Shown: one piece after another, positions 27,888-36,488 of the stretch | Layout of the letters: each line of letters begins with the position of its first letter | Position numbering within the stretch: position 1 is the stretch's first letter | Position numbers and translations under genes: made by a program | Notes under the pieces: generated by a model | The model's database searches: none | What the model saw: the letters and a program-made list of their open reading frames with translations, nothing else | Told to the model about the DNA's origin: nothing | DNA from: Bradyrhizobium mercantei | GTDB lineage: Bacteria; Pseudomonadota; Alphaproteobacteria; Rhizobiales; Xanthobacteraceae | Assembly: GCF_001982635.1 (NCBI RefSeq) | Contig: NZ_MKFI01000008.1 | Coordinates: 300,035-364,034, forward strand | DNA: 64,000 nucleotides | Direction: 5' to 3'

Positions 27888-27919
27888 GCCGGCCCCGCCG
27901 GCGGCGATGCGTCCACACC

Positions 27920-28030
27920 ACAACCGTCATCGCCCGGCTCGATCAGGCGATCCGGTACGCCGCGGCCTCTCGGCTCAAGCACCGCCACGCTGGATCGCCC
28001 GCTTTCGCTTTCGCGGGTAACGACACCGCA
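27920..28030. repeat. Degenerate dispersed repeat fragment
   Basis: The stretch from CCGTCATCGCCCGGCTCGAT through ACGCTGGATCGCCCGCTTTC and GCGGGTAACGAC shares its building blocks (GTCATC.CCCG, GGATCGCCCG, TTCGCGGG) with the repeat at 1360-1468. It appears to be a partial or worn copy in the gap between the 103-aa gene and the MoeA-type gene. Confidence 0.45.
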
Positions 28031-28063
28031 TGTTTGGCATCTTGGATCGAGAACCATCCTCAG

Positions 28064-28187
28064 TGTCGTCCCTGCGAAAGCAGGGACCCATAACCACAAA
28101 TGGTCATTGTTGAACGTCGCTGGAACGACGAGTCCCTTCGACAACAACCGCCGCGGCGTATGGGTCCCTGCTTTCGCAGGGACGACA
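28064..28187. repeat. Perfect 29-bp inverted repeat with hairpin arms
   Basis: Bases 28064-28092 (TGTCGTCCCTGCGAAAGCAG then GGACCCATA) are the exact reverse complement of 28159-28187. Each arm also folds on itself (TCCCTGC-GAAA-GCAGGGA), so either a long stem or two small hairpins can form. It lies at the 3' side of the minus-strand MoeA-type gene and could end that transcript. Confidence 0.85.
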
Positions 28188-28222
28188 GTTGTGATTGGTG
28201 CGGCAGAACGCCAACAATCTGG

Positions 28223-30184
28223 CTACGCCGGCCGGAATCCCGCCGCCGTCAACGCCGCCCGCCCCTCTTCCGACGCCAGCGCATCGAGAAAGGCCTGCAC
28301 CGCGGGGCGTTGCTTGCGCGCCGTCACCAGCGCGAAGTCGTAATGCTCTTCGGCCAGCGGAATGAAGCCGAGCCCGGACGCGTGGGCGACCGGCGCAATC
28401 GTCATGCCCCAGTCGGCGCGATGCTGCGCCACCGCGGCGGCAACCGCGTTGTGCGAACGCGGCTGATTCCAGTAGCCGTCGGGCCGGTGGCCGCCCAGCA
28501 GGCGATCGATCAGGATGCGGGTGCCGGCGCCCTGGTTACGATTGACCATGATGCAGGCGGGATCGGCGAGCGCGGCGCGCACCGCCTCCTCTGCGCTCAA
28601 GCCGGCAAAGCGCGCATCGTCCTTGCGGAACACGATGCCCTGCATGCGCCGCCAGCCCGGCACGAGCTCGAGGCCGTCAGCCAGATACGGCGTGTTGTAG
28701 GTTTCGGTCTTGTCGTCGAACAGATGGATCGGGGCGAGATCGCATTCGCCGCGCTTGGCGGCCGCCAATCCACCGAGACTGCCGACCGCGATCGAACGCA
28801 CCACGAGCCCGGCATGCGCCAGCGGGGTGGTGACGAGATCGAGCCCGGTGCAATGGCTGCCGACGATGACCAAGTCTGGCACCCGCACGTGCGGCGTGAA
28901 CAGCGTGACCGCGGCGTCGCTGCCGGCCGGCAGTTGGTCGGCCAGCGCCTCGATCTTCAGGAAGCCGTCGGCCTGCGCGAACGACGTGATCGCGCCCGAG
29001 CCCTTGCCGCTCGGATAGGCGATCAGGCCCTCGGCACCTTCGACCAGCGACACCATCACGAACTCGGTGCGCCCGAGCTCGGAGGCGATGCGCACGGGCA
29101 CCGTCGCCTCCACCTTGGCATCGGAGCGCGGCGGCAGGCCGGCCATCCGCCGCAGCACCGGCACGATCATGTCGTGGAAGGTGAACATCGCGGAGGTCGG
29201 AAAGCCCGGCAGGATGACCACCGGCTTGCCGTCGCAGACCGCAAGGCAGAGCGGCTTGCCGGGCTTCAGCGCCACGCCATGCGCGATGATGCCGGGCTTG
29301 CCGAGGCGAGCGATGATCCGGTGCGAGACGTCGCCCGCGCCCTTGGAGGTGCCGCCGGACAGCACCAGCATGTCGCTCTCGGCCAGCGCCTTGCGCATCG
29401 CGGCTTCGAGCATCGCCTCATCGTCCGCGATCGCGCCGAGGAACGCCGCGTCACCGCCGTTCTCGGCAATCGCCGCCGTGACGATCGCGCCGTTGGTGTC
29501 GTAGATCGCGGCCGGCCGCAGCGTCTCGCCCGGCTGCACCAGCTCGTCGCCGGTCGAGAGGATCGCAACCCGCGGACGGCGCGTCACCTGAACCTCGGCG
29601 ATGCCGCAGGCGGCGAGCATGCCGATCTCGCGCGACCCGATGATCGTTCCCGCGCGCAGCAGCGCCTCGCCGCGCGCGATGTCGGAGCCGGCATAGGAGA
29701 CGAACTGCCCGGGCGACGCCGCGCGCCGGACCTCGATGGCGCCATTGCCGCCCGCGCGGCGGGCCGGCTGGGTGTGCTCGACCATCACGATCGCGTCCGC
29801 GCCGCGCGGCACCGGACCGCCGGTCGCAATCGCGGTCGCGCTCCCCGGGAGCACCGGCAGGGCCGGCGCGGTCCCGCACGAAATGGTCTCGTCATTCAGC
29901 GTGAGTTGCACCGGCGCGCCCTCGCCCGCGCGCGCAAGATCGGCGGAACGCACGGCAAAGCCGTCGACATTGGAGCGATCGAATGGCGGCACGTCGATCG
30001 GCGCCACCACGTCCTCCGCCAGCGCGCGGCCGAGCGCATCGGCGAGCCGCCGCGCCTCGGACGGCAATGGGCGCGGGAACAGCGCCGCCTCGAAGCGCGC
30101 GATCGCGTCCTCGCGCGACAGGATGGTCAGGAACTGGTCCTGCTCGACAGAGGCATTTGGTTTCGGCGTGAAGATATTGCTCAT
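28223..30184 (-). CDS. MoeA-type molybdopterin protein fused to a PBP-like domain
   Basis: The 653-residue protein joins two modules. Residues about 20-430 are MoeA-like (VVAPIDVPPFDRSNVDGFAV, PGQFVSYAGSDIARGE, ILSTGDELVQPGE, VLSGGTSKGAGD), the enzyme that inserts molybdate into molybdopterin. Residues about 445-650 form a periplasmic-binding-like / LysR-substrate-like domain (VIVGSHCTGLDLVTTPLAHA, NRNQGAGTRILIDRLLGG, ADWGMTIAPVA). This fusion occurs in other bacteria and archaea and may let the enzyme sense or bind an oxyanion. It starts 10 bases after a second MoeA-type gene, forming a two-gene operon. No signal peptide is present, so both domains are cytoplasmic. Confidence 0.9.
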   Translation of the reverse strand: MSNIFTPKPNASVEQDQFLTILSREDAIARFEAALFPRPLPSEARRLADALGRALAEDVVAPIDVPPFDRSNVDGFAVRSADLARAGEGAPVQLTLNDETISCGTAPALPVLPGSATAIATGGPVPRGADAIVMVEHTQPARRAGGNGAIEVRRAASPGQFVSYAGSDIARGEALLRAGTIIGSREIGMLAACGIAEVQVTRRPRVAILSTGDELVQPGETLRPAAIYDTNGAIVTAAIAENGGDAAFLGAIADDEAMLEAAMRKALAESDMLVLSGGTSKGAGDVSHRIIARLGKPGIIAHGVALKPGKPLCLAVCDGKPVVILPGFPTSAMFTFHDMIVPVLRRMAGLPPRSDAKVEATVPVRIASELGRTEFVMVSLVEGAEGLIAYPSGKGSGAITSFAQADGFLKIEALADQLPAGSDAAVTLFTPHVRVPDLVIVGSHCTGLDLVTTPLAHAGLVVRSIAVGSLGGLAAAKRGECDLAPIHLFDDKTETYNTPYLADGLELVPGWRRMQGIVFRKDDARFAGLSAEEAVRAALADPACIMVNRNQGAGTRILIDRLLGGHRPDGYWNQPRSHNAVAAAVAQHRADWGMTIAPVAHASGLGFIPLAEEHYDFALVTARKQRPAVQAFLDALASEEGRAALTAAGFRPA

Positions 30185-30193
30185 CTCGGGAAC

Positions 30194-31303
30194 TCACTCC
30201 CGCAACATATAGGCATCGACCACCGTGCCCGCAGCGAAGCCTTCCGCGCCGCCGGGCACGATCAGCAGGCCTTCGGCGCGCGCAATGGCGTCGAGCGACA
30301 GGTCCCCGATCGCGATCACGGACCAGGAACCATGCTGACGCGTCAGCAGCACGACCTCCGCAATGCCGACGCCGGAAGCGATCTTGCGTTCCAGCGGCAG
30401 CGCCAGCGATTTGCGCGCGCGCCGGCCCAACAGCCGATCAAGCACGGGAAGCGCAATCGCCCACCAGGCCGCGAACGCCTGATCGGGAGCGCCCGGCAAG
30501 GCGACGACCGGCATTGCATCGATCCGACTGACCGCCGCGGTGCGCCCGGGCTGCAGGGCAATGCCGTGCGCGATCAGCGCGCCGCGCGATGCCAGCGCAT
30601 TCACCGTCGCGTCGGTGTGACCGACGCCGGTGCCGCCGATCGTGACGATCAGGTCGCAGCCATCTGCCACGAGCGCATCCGCAATCGCCGCCATATCCGG
30701 CGCCGCCTCGGTGCAGACGATCTCAGCGCCCGCGAGCTGCGCGGTGTCAGCGATCAGCTGCGCGGCCAGCTCACCGTTGGAGATGTTGACGATGCGAAGC
30801 CGCGGCCGCCGGACGCGCAAGCGCGCCACTCCGGCCGCGCGCGCGAGCAGGAGATGACGCGGCAGCAGCGGCTCTCCCGCCGCGATCACGGCCCGCCCGG
30901 CGGCAATGTCGCTGCCGGCACGCCGGACGCCCTGCCCCGGGATGGCTTCGGCAAGTACCTGCGGCAACGGACCGGAAACATCGACCGCATCGGCATCGAC
31001 CACGCAATCGGTGCCGTCGGGCATCGCCGCGCCGGCTGCCACCCAGAGCGGGCGTTCGGCCAGCGGCAGCGGCGCATAGGACGACGCGCCGACCAGATCA
31101 TTGGCGCGCATCGCCCAGCCGTCGCCGACCGCGACATCGCGTGGCGGGTAGGCGCGCAAGGCCGGCATCTCGGCCGCAATGCAGCGCAGCGCCTCGGCCG
31201 GCGGTAGCTCAACCGGCTCGACGGGGGCGAGGTCGCGCAGCATGGCGGCCAGCGCCGCATCGAGCGGGGTGAGCGAAGCCGGAAGGCGCTGGGCGGTGAC
31301 CAT
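30194..31303 (-). CDS. MoeA-like molybdopterin-binding protein
   Basis: A 369-residue protein of the MoeA/MogA molybdopterin-binding fold. Visible landmarks are GDGWAMRANDLVG (MoeA domain I-like), RRAGSDIAAGRAVIAAGE, the MPT-binding region LIVTIGGTGVGHTDATVNAL, and PVVALPGAPDQAFAAWWAIA. It is more divergent than its downstream neighbour: the usual GGTS motif is GGTG, and the N-terminal DVPPFDRS motif is missing. It may be a partner rather than a complete molybdotransferase. It is the first gene of the pair and is divergent from the HAAT binding protein gene at 31521. Confidence 0.82.
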   Translation of the reverse strand: MVTAQRLPASLTPLDAALAAMLRDLAPVEPVELPPAEALRCIAAEMPALRAYPPRDVAVGDGWAMRANDLVGASSYAPLPLAERPLWVAAGAAMPDGTDCVVDADAVDVSGPLPQVLAEAIPGQGVRRAGSDIAAGRAVIAAGEPLLPRHLLLARAAGVARLRVRRPRLRIVNISNGELAAQLIADTAQLAGAEIVCTEAAPDMAAIADALVADGCDLIVTIGGTGVGHTDATVNALASRGALIAHGIALQPGRTAAVSRIDAMPVVALPGAPDQAFAAWWAIALPVLDRLLGRRARKSLALPLERKIASGVGIAEVVLLTRQHGSWSVIAIGDLSLDAIARAEGLLIVPGGAEGFAAGTVVDAYMLRE

Positions 31304-31520
31304 GGCCCGCTATGGACTGAATCGGCCCCGAAGGAAACCGGCTTGAACCGTTACTCGAGCCGTTCCCTGGGCCGTTCCTGGGCCGGCCCGATCCCCGTCA
31401 TTAGACCGATGGTGCGTTGACGCCGACCCCAAACTAGTTGCAAAAGAAACCAATATGACCGGGTTCCAGAGGCCCGGGACAACCATAATGGCCAATGCGC
31501 CAATTCAGGAGGGAGACAGA

Positions 31521-32732
31521 ATGATCGCCAAAGGACTAGCCATGTTCGGGACGCTCGCAGCCGCGCTGCTGGCCTCCTCGACCGTATCGGCGCAGGTATC
31601 CGACGACATCGTCAAGATCGGCGTGCTGACCGACATGAACGGCCCGGCCTCGACGCCGACCGGACAGGGCTCGGTGACCGCCGCGCAGATGGCGGTCGAC
31701 GATTTCGGCGGCAAGGTGCTCGGCAAGCCGATCTCCGTGATCGTCGGCGATCACCAGCTCAAGCCGGACATCGGCGCGACCATCGCGCGGCGCTGGTACG
31801 ACGTCGATCAGGTCGACCTCATCGTCGACGTGCCGGTCTCGGCGGTCGGCCTCGCCGTGCAGAACATCGCCAACGAGAAGAAGAAGCTGTTCATCACCCA
31901 CTCGACCGGCGCGACCGATTTCCACGGCAAGTTCTGCTCGCCCTATACGATGCAGTGGGTGTTCGACACCCGCGCGCTCGCGGTCGGCACCGCGCAGGAG
32001 GTGGTGAAGCGCGGCGGCGACAGCTGGTTCTTCATCACCGACGATTACGCGTTCGGCCATTCGCTGGAGAAGGACGCCTCCGCGATCGTGACCAAGAACG
32101 GCGGCAAGGTGCTCGGCGCGGTGCGGCCGCCGTTTGCGACGCCGGATCTGTCGTCCTTCATCCTGCAGGCGCAGGCATCGAAGGCCAAGATCATCGGCAT
32201 TGCCGGCGGACCGCCGAACAACACCAACGAGATCAAGACCGCCGCCGAGTTCGGCGTCTTCGCCGGCGGGCAGCAGATGGCCGCGCTGCTGGCGCTGATC
32301 ACCGACGTCCACTCGATCGGACTGTCGGCCGCGCAGGGCCTGTTGCTGACGACCTCGTTCTACTGGGACATGGACGACAAGACCCGGGAATGGTCGAAGC
32401 GCTATTTCGCCAAGATGAACCGGATGCCGACGATGTGGCAGGCCGGCGTCTATTCCTCGGTGACCGCCTATCTGAGCGCGATCAAGGACAGCGGCACCGA
32501 CGATCCGCTCAAGGTCGCGGCCAAGATGCGCGAGAAGCCGGTCGAGGATTTCTTCGCCCGCAACGGCAGACTGCGCGAGGACAATCTGATGGTGCACGAT
32601 CTCTGGCTGGTGCAGGTCAAGACGCCGGCCGAGTCGAAATATCCGTGGGACTATTACAAGATCCTGGCCAAGATCTCGGGCGAGGACGCGTTCGGTCCGC
32701 CGGACCCGGCGTGCCCGCTGGTGAAGAAATGA
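31521..32732 (+). CDS. HAAT-type ABC substrate-binding protein (branched-chain amino acid/urea-like), orphan
   Basis: A 403-residue periplasmic binding protein: signal peptide MIAKGLAMFGTLAAALLASS cut near VSAQ, then the type I fold start DIVKIGVLTDMNGPAS, QMAVDDFGG, and GGDSWFFITDDYAFGHSLEK. AGGAGGGAGA is directly upstream of the ATG. The ligand is unknown; such proteins bind amino acids, amides, urea or aromatic acids. No livHMGF genes follow it; the next genes encode binding proteins of other families. It may use permeases encoded elsewhere. Confidence 0.9.
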   Translation: MIAKGLAMFGTLAAALLASSTVSAQVSDDIVKIGVLTDMNGPASTPTGQGSVTAAQMAVDDFGGKVLGKPISVIVGDHQLKPDIGATIARRWYDVDQVDLIVDVPVSAVGLAVQNIANEKKKLFITHSTGATDFHGKFCSPYTMQWVFDTRALAVGTAQEVVKRGGDSWFFITDDYAFGHSLEKDASAIVTKNGGKVLGAVRPPFATPDLSSFILQAQASKAKIIGIAGGPPNNTNEIKTAAEFGVFAGGQQMAALLALITDVHSIGLSAAQGLLLTTSFYWDMDDKTREWSKRYFAKMNRMPTMWQAGVYSSVTAYLSAIKDSGTDDPLKVAAKMREKPVEDFFARNGRLREDNLMVHDLWLVQVKTPAESKYPWDYYKILAKISGEDAFGPPDPACPLVKK

Positions 32733-32801
32733 CTGCGTAATGTGGCAGCGAGTAGCGAACGGATGTCGTCGTTCGCCACTCGCCCCAAACCATTCGCGGT
32801 T

Positions 32802-33770
32802 CTATTTCGCCACCCCGATTTCGCGGAAATATCTCAGCACGCCGGGGTGGATCAGATTGAGATCGGGCGCGGCGGCGACGGTGTTCGCCGCCGTGGTCTC
32901 GCAGGCCTGGGCGAGCTTCTTGCAGAAATCAGCCTCGACGCCGTGCAGCGCCTTCGTCAGCCGGTAGGCGACATCGTCGGGCAGGCTCTCGCGCACCAGG
33001 ACGTAGCTCCAGGAGCCGACCGAGGAGATTGCCTCGCTCTGCTTCGGATAGCTGCCCGCGGGGATCGTCAGCGGCTTCAGGAAGGTGTGCTTGGCGCGGA
33101 TGCGCGCGATCTCATCTGCGGTCGGCGCGATGAAACGTGCCCCGCTCGCGCTCTCGGCCATCTTGGTGAAGCCGGGCCAGCCGATGCCGGCGCCCCACAG
33201 CGCAGCAGCGCGGCCGTCCTCGACCATCGCCGGCCCATCGCCGGCGCGATCGAGATAGATCGACTTGAAGTCCTCGTCCTGCTTCAGCCCGATGCCGTCG
33301 AGGATGTAGCGCGACAGGATCGGCAGGCCCGAACCCTTGGCGCCGAACGCGACCGATTGGCCGACCAGATCCTGGATCGTCTTGTAGGGACTGTCGGCAC
33401 GCACCACGAACATGCCCGGGCTCGAATACATCGCGGTGAGGATCTTCAGCTTGGTGGCCTTCGGCCGGCCGATGCCCATGAAGGCCTCGTAGGACGGTTC
33501 ACCCGCAACCGTTGCGATGTCGACGCTGCCGGCCTCGAGCAGCGGAATGTTCTCGTTGGAGCCCTTGGTGTTGCGCGGCTCGATCGACAGCGTCGGATCG
33601 GCTGCGTTCATCACCTCGGCAAGCGCATTGCCATAGAGCGGAAAGCCGCCACCCGGCGTCGCCGTGGCGAAGCTGATCGTGGTTTTGGAAATGGTCCTGC
33701 TCCCCTCTTGCGCCGCCACGCCGCCCGCAATCAGCAACGCGCCGGCGCAAATCATAACAGCGAATTTCAT
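32802..33770 (-). CDS. TAXI-family TRAP transporter solute-binding protein, orphan
   Basis: A 322-residue exported protein: signal peptide (MKFAVMICAGALLIAGGVAA-Q), then TISFATATPGGGFPLYGNAL, the TAXI family opening, IEPRNTKGSNENIPLLEAGS, and FGAKGSGLPILSRYIL. TAXI proteins deliver organic acids or amino acids to TRAP membrane subunits, which are absent here. The start at 33770 is chosen for GAGG upstream and the signal peptide. It is divergent from the Bug-type gene, sharing a 119-bp upstream region. Confidence 0.9.
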   Translation of the reverse strand: MKFAVMICAGALLIAGGVAAQEGSRTISKTTISFATATPGGGFPLYGNALAEVMNAADPTLSIEPRNTKGSNENIPLLEAGSVDIATVAGEPSYEAFMGIGRPKATKLKILTAMYSSPGMFVVRADSPYKTIQDLVGQSVAFGAKGSGLPILSRYILDGIGLKQDEDFKSIYLDRAGDGPAMVEDGRAAALWGAGIGWPGFTKMAESASGARFIAPTADEIARIRAKHTFLKPLTIPAGSYPKQSEAISSVGSWSYVLVRESLPDDVAYRLTKALHGVEADFCKKLAQACETTAANTVAAAPDLNLIHPGVLRYFREIGVAK

Positions 33771-33889
33771 TCCGAGCCTCAAGCATCGCATGCGAGTCCA
33801 ACTATCGTCGCACGGGCGGGGTCGTAGGCAAAGCCGGCGTTTTGTGAAACCATGACGGCAACAGTCACAAGAAAATGACGGGAGAGACG

Positions 33890-34858
33890 ATGTTCCGGTT
33901 CGCACGTGCTGCCTTGCTTGGTTTGATTTGTTGCATTGCCTTGGTTGCCCCCTCATCTGCATCCGACTATCCGAACCGTCCGGTGCGCTGGCTGATCGGG
34001 TTTGCCGCCGGCGGCCCGGTCGACATCGTCGCGCGCATCATGAGCCAGTGGCTGTCGGATCACCTCGGCCAGCAATTCGTGGTCGAGAACCGCGCCGGCT
34101 CCGGCGGCAACATCGCAGCCGCCGCGGCGATCAACTCGCCGGCCGACGGCTATACGCTGCTGTTCGTCGCGCCCAACAACGCGATCTCGACCTCGCTCTA
34201 CAAGAAACTGCCCTACGACTTCCTGCGCGACACCACGCCGGTCGCCAGCATCATGCAGCTCACGAACATGCTGGTGGTCTCGAATGCGATGCCGGTGAAG
34301 ACGGTTCAGGAGTTCATCGACTACTGCAAGGCCAATCCCGGCAAGATCGCCTATGCCTCGTCCGGCAACGGCACCTCGGTGCACATGTCGGCCGAACTGT
34401 TCAAGGCGATGACCAAATGCGACATGCAGCACGTGCCGTATCGCGGATCGGCGATCGCCTTCCCCGACATCATCTCCAACAAGGTGCAGTTGATCTTCGA
34501 CAATCTGCCCTCGGCGCTGGAGCAATCGCGCGGCGGCAGCGTCCGCGCGCTCGGCGTGACCTCGCCGCAGCGCTGGCCGGGCGTGCCCGACGTGCCCGCG
34601 ATCGCCGAGACCGTGCCGGGCTTCGAGGCGGTCGGCTTCTACGGAATCTCCGCGCCGAAGGGCACGCCGCCGGAGATCGTCGAGACCCTCAACAAGGCGG
34701 TCGGCGAGGCCCTGAAGGACCCCAAGCTGGTGGCGCGCCTGGCCGAGGTCGGCGGCATTCCGAAGCCGATGACCCCACCCGAATTCGGCAAACTGGTGGC
34801 CGACGAGACCGAGAAATGGCGCAAGGTTGTGGAGTTCGCCGGCGTCTCGGTGGACTAA
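33890..34858 (+). CDS. Bug/TctC-family tripartite tricarboxylate transporter binding protein, orphan
   Basis: A 322-residue Bug-type periplasmic binding protein. Signal peptide MFRFARAALLGLICCIALVA is cleaved near SSAS, followed by DYPNRPVRWLIGFAAGGPVD, VVENRAGSGGNIAAAAAINS, and YASSGNGTSVHMSAELFKAM. Bug proteins bind carboxylated ligands for TctAB-type permeases, which are not adjacent; families of orphan Bugs are common in beta- and alphaproteobacteria. GGGAGA lies five to ten bases before the ATG. It ends 111 bp before the tRNA gene. Confidence 0.92.
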   Translation: MFRFARAALLGLICCIALVAPSSASDYPNRPVRWLIGFAAGGPVDIVARIMSQWLSDHLGQQFVVENRAGSGGNIAAAAAINSPADGYTLLFVAPNNAISTSLYKKLPYDFLRDTTPVASIMQLTNMLVVSNAMPVKTVQEFIDYCKANPGKIAYASSGNGTSVHMSAELFKAMTKCDMQHVPYRGSAIAFPDIISNKVQLIFDNLPSALEQSRGGSVRALGVTSPQRWPGVPDVPAIAETVPGFEAVGFYGISAPKGTPPEIVETLNKAVGEALKDPKLVARLAEVGGIPKPMTPPEFGKLVADETEKWRKVVEFAGVSVD

Positions 34859-34969
34859 GCCGCGGAGTGCCGCCATGGGCGCGTTGGGGCGGCATTGCCG
34901 AAACCCGACGCACCCTGTAAACGGAGCCCGCACCGTTGCCGGCCGCGCCAAGCGGCCCGCAAGGCGGCG

Positions 34970-35045
34970 GGGCCTGTAGCTCAATGGTTAGAGCCGGCCG
35001 CTCATAACGGTCTGGTTGCAGGTTCGAGTCCTGCCGGGCCCACCA
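34970..35045 (+). tRNA. tRNA with anticodon CAT, probably tRNA-Ile2
   Basis: A 76-nt cloverleaf: acceptor GGGCCTG/CGGGCCC (one T-G pair), D-arm GCTC/GAGC, anticodon stem GGCCG/CGGTC with loop CTCATAA, T-arm GCAGG-TTCGAGT-CCTGC, and encoded A73-CCA. The anticodon is CAT. The short D-loop (AATGGTTA), C4-G69, T12-A23, C29-G41, A37, A38 and A73 agree with isoleucine identity elements known in E. coli, so tRNA-Ile2 (lysidine-modified CAU) is more likely than elongator tRNA-Met. Its 3' half recurs at 45157-45203. Confidence 0.93.
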
Positions 35046-35151
35046 TCCCAATCAGCGGATATCCGGTTTCCATTTCGCCGCCCCGTCGGGCCGCTGCACG
35101 AGAACGTCTCGCCGCGGGGCCCATCGCCATACGTCGGCAAACGACAGCCGA

Positions 35152-36471
35152 TCAGCCTTGCAGCATCGCTTCCACACTGGTCGCGATCTCCAGCAAGCGC
35201 CGGTCGGCGTTCCTGCGGCCGATCAGCATCAAACCGACGGGAAGACCGTCGAGCGGTAGCGGTATCGAGATCGACGGGCAATCGAGCATGTTCGCGACGC
35301 GTGGATTGCGAAGCACCAGTCCGTTGAGTTCGTGGAACACGCTGTCCTCCTCGACCGACGACAGAAGCGGCGCGCGAATTGGCGTCGTTGGCAGAACGAA
35401 AACCTCACTATTGCTGAAGGACTCTTCAAAGGAGCGGATTGCGGCGTGCCGGAGCCGCGCCATGCGGACATAGTCCGTGCCGAGGATGCCGGCGCCCGCT
35501 TCGATGCGAACGCGCGTTCTCGGATCAACCCCGTCCAGGCTCGAAAGTCCCAGACCGCGTAGCGTCGCGCCGACCTCGATCGACGGAAACGTGCCGATCC
35601 TGTCGATCTCTGCGACATGATCGAGGGCAGCCTCGATCGACCCGTCCTCGATCTGCAAACCACCCGATCGAAGCCGCTCTAACGCACTCTCGAACGCACC
35701 AAGCACGTCCGGCTCGCAGCGATCGAACAGGCGTCCGCGGGCAACGATGAGGCGGAACGTACCGGGAGAGGCATTCCTCAGCCGCGACGGCGCGGCTTCC
35801 CCCGAAAGCACCTGGTCGGCCACGAAGCAGTCGGCAACGGTCAAGGCGATCGGACCGATCGTATCGAGACTCGACGACAGCGAGAACGCGCCGGCGGTCG
35901 GCACGAATCCGCTGGTCGGCTTGAAGCCGACCGCGCCTGACAGGGCGGCCGGGATTCGGATCGAACCGCCGGTATCGCTGCCGATTGCCATGTCCGACAT
36001 GCCGTCGATCACCGACACCACGGCACCCGATGACGAACCTCCCGGCGCGCGCCTGCGGTCCCGCGGGTTGCCCGGCGTGCCATCATGCAAGTTCGTTCCA
36101 AGCGCGGAAAAGGCGAACTCGGTCATCTGGGTCTTGCCGATGACGATGGCGCCCGCAGCCCGCAGCCGCTTGACAATGGCGGCATCTTCAACGGCCGGCG
36201 GCAGGCTGCTCAAAACCGCAGATCCGGAACTGGTAACCGCGCCTGCGACATCGAACAGCGCTTTCACGGAAACGATGCGGCCATCGAGCGGGCCGCGAGA
36301 TGTACCGGCCGCGGCGCGCCGATCCGCGGCCTCTGCCTCCCACCGGGCGCTGTCCGAGAAGACAGCCGTGAAGACGTTCGCCGCTTCCGGCGACCGGATT
36401 CGCGCAAGCGCCGCCTCCAGCCGCGCAATGGCCGAAGGGTCGGGATGATCGCGCGTTGCTGTCATGGTCAT
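35152..36471 (-). CDS. Amidase signature family amidohydrolase
   Basis: A 439-residue amidase with the complete Ser-cisSer-Lys triad: Lys in RIVSVKALFDVAG, cis-Ser in GGSSSGAVVS and the nucleophile in SDTGGSIRIPAALSG. It hydrolyses a C-N amide bond; family members act on aryl amides, allophanate, malonamate or indoleacetamide, and the substrate here is unknown. It is the last gene of the island operon, 18 bases after the DUF2848 gene. Placed with a monooxygenase and a hydrolase, it probably removes ammonia from a ring-cleavage product or opens the substrate. Confidence 0.9.
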   Translation of the reverse strand: MTMTATRDHPDPSAIARLEAALARIRSPEAANVFTAVFSDSARWEAEAADRRAAAGTSRGPLDGRIVSVKALFDVAGAVTSSGSAVLSSLPPAVEDAAIVKRLRAAGAIVIGKTQMTEFAFSALGTNLHDGTPGNPRDRRRAPGGSSSGAVVSVIDGMSDMAIGSDTGGSIRIPAALSGAVGFKPTSGFVPTAGAFSLSSSLDTIGPIALTVADCFVADQVLSGEAAPSRLRNASPGTFRLIVARGRLFDRCEPDVLGAFESALERLRSGGLQIEDGSIEAALDHVAEIDRIGTFPSIEVGATLRGLGLSSLDGVDPRTRVRIEAGAGILGTDYVRMARLRHAAIRSFEESFSNSEVFVLPTTPIRAPLLSSVEEDSVFHELNGLVLRNPRVANMLDCPSISIPLPLDGLPVGLMLIGRRNADRRLLEIATSVEAMLQG

Positions 36472-36488
36472 GGCGGCTGCGAGGACGA

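Noticed and set aside
28100..31207. 1035-codon open frame on the plus strand
   Set aside because: Antisense to both MoeA-type genes, which have clear motifs; no ribosome site and no recognisable domain.
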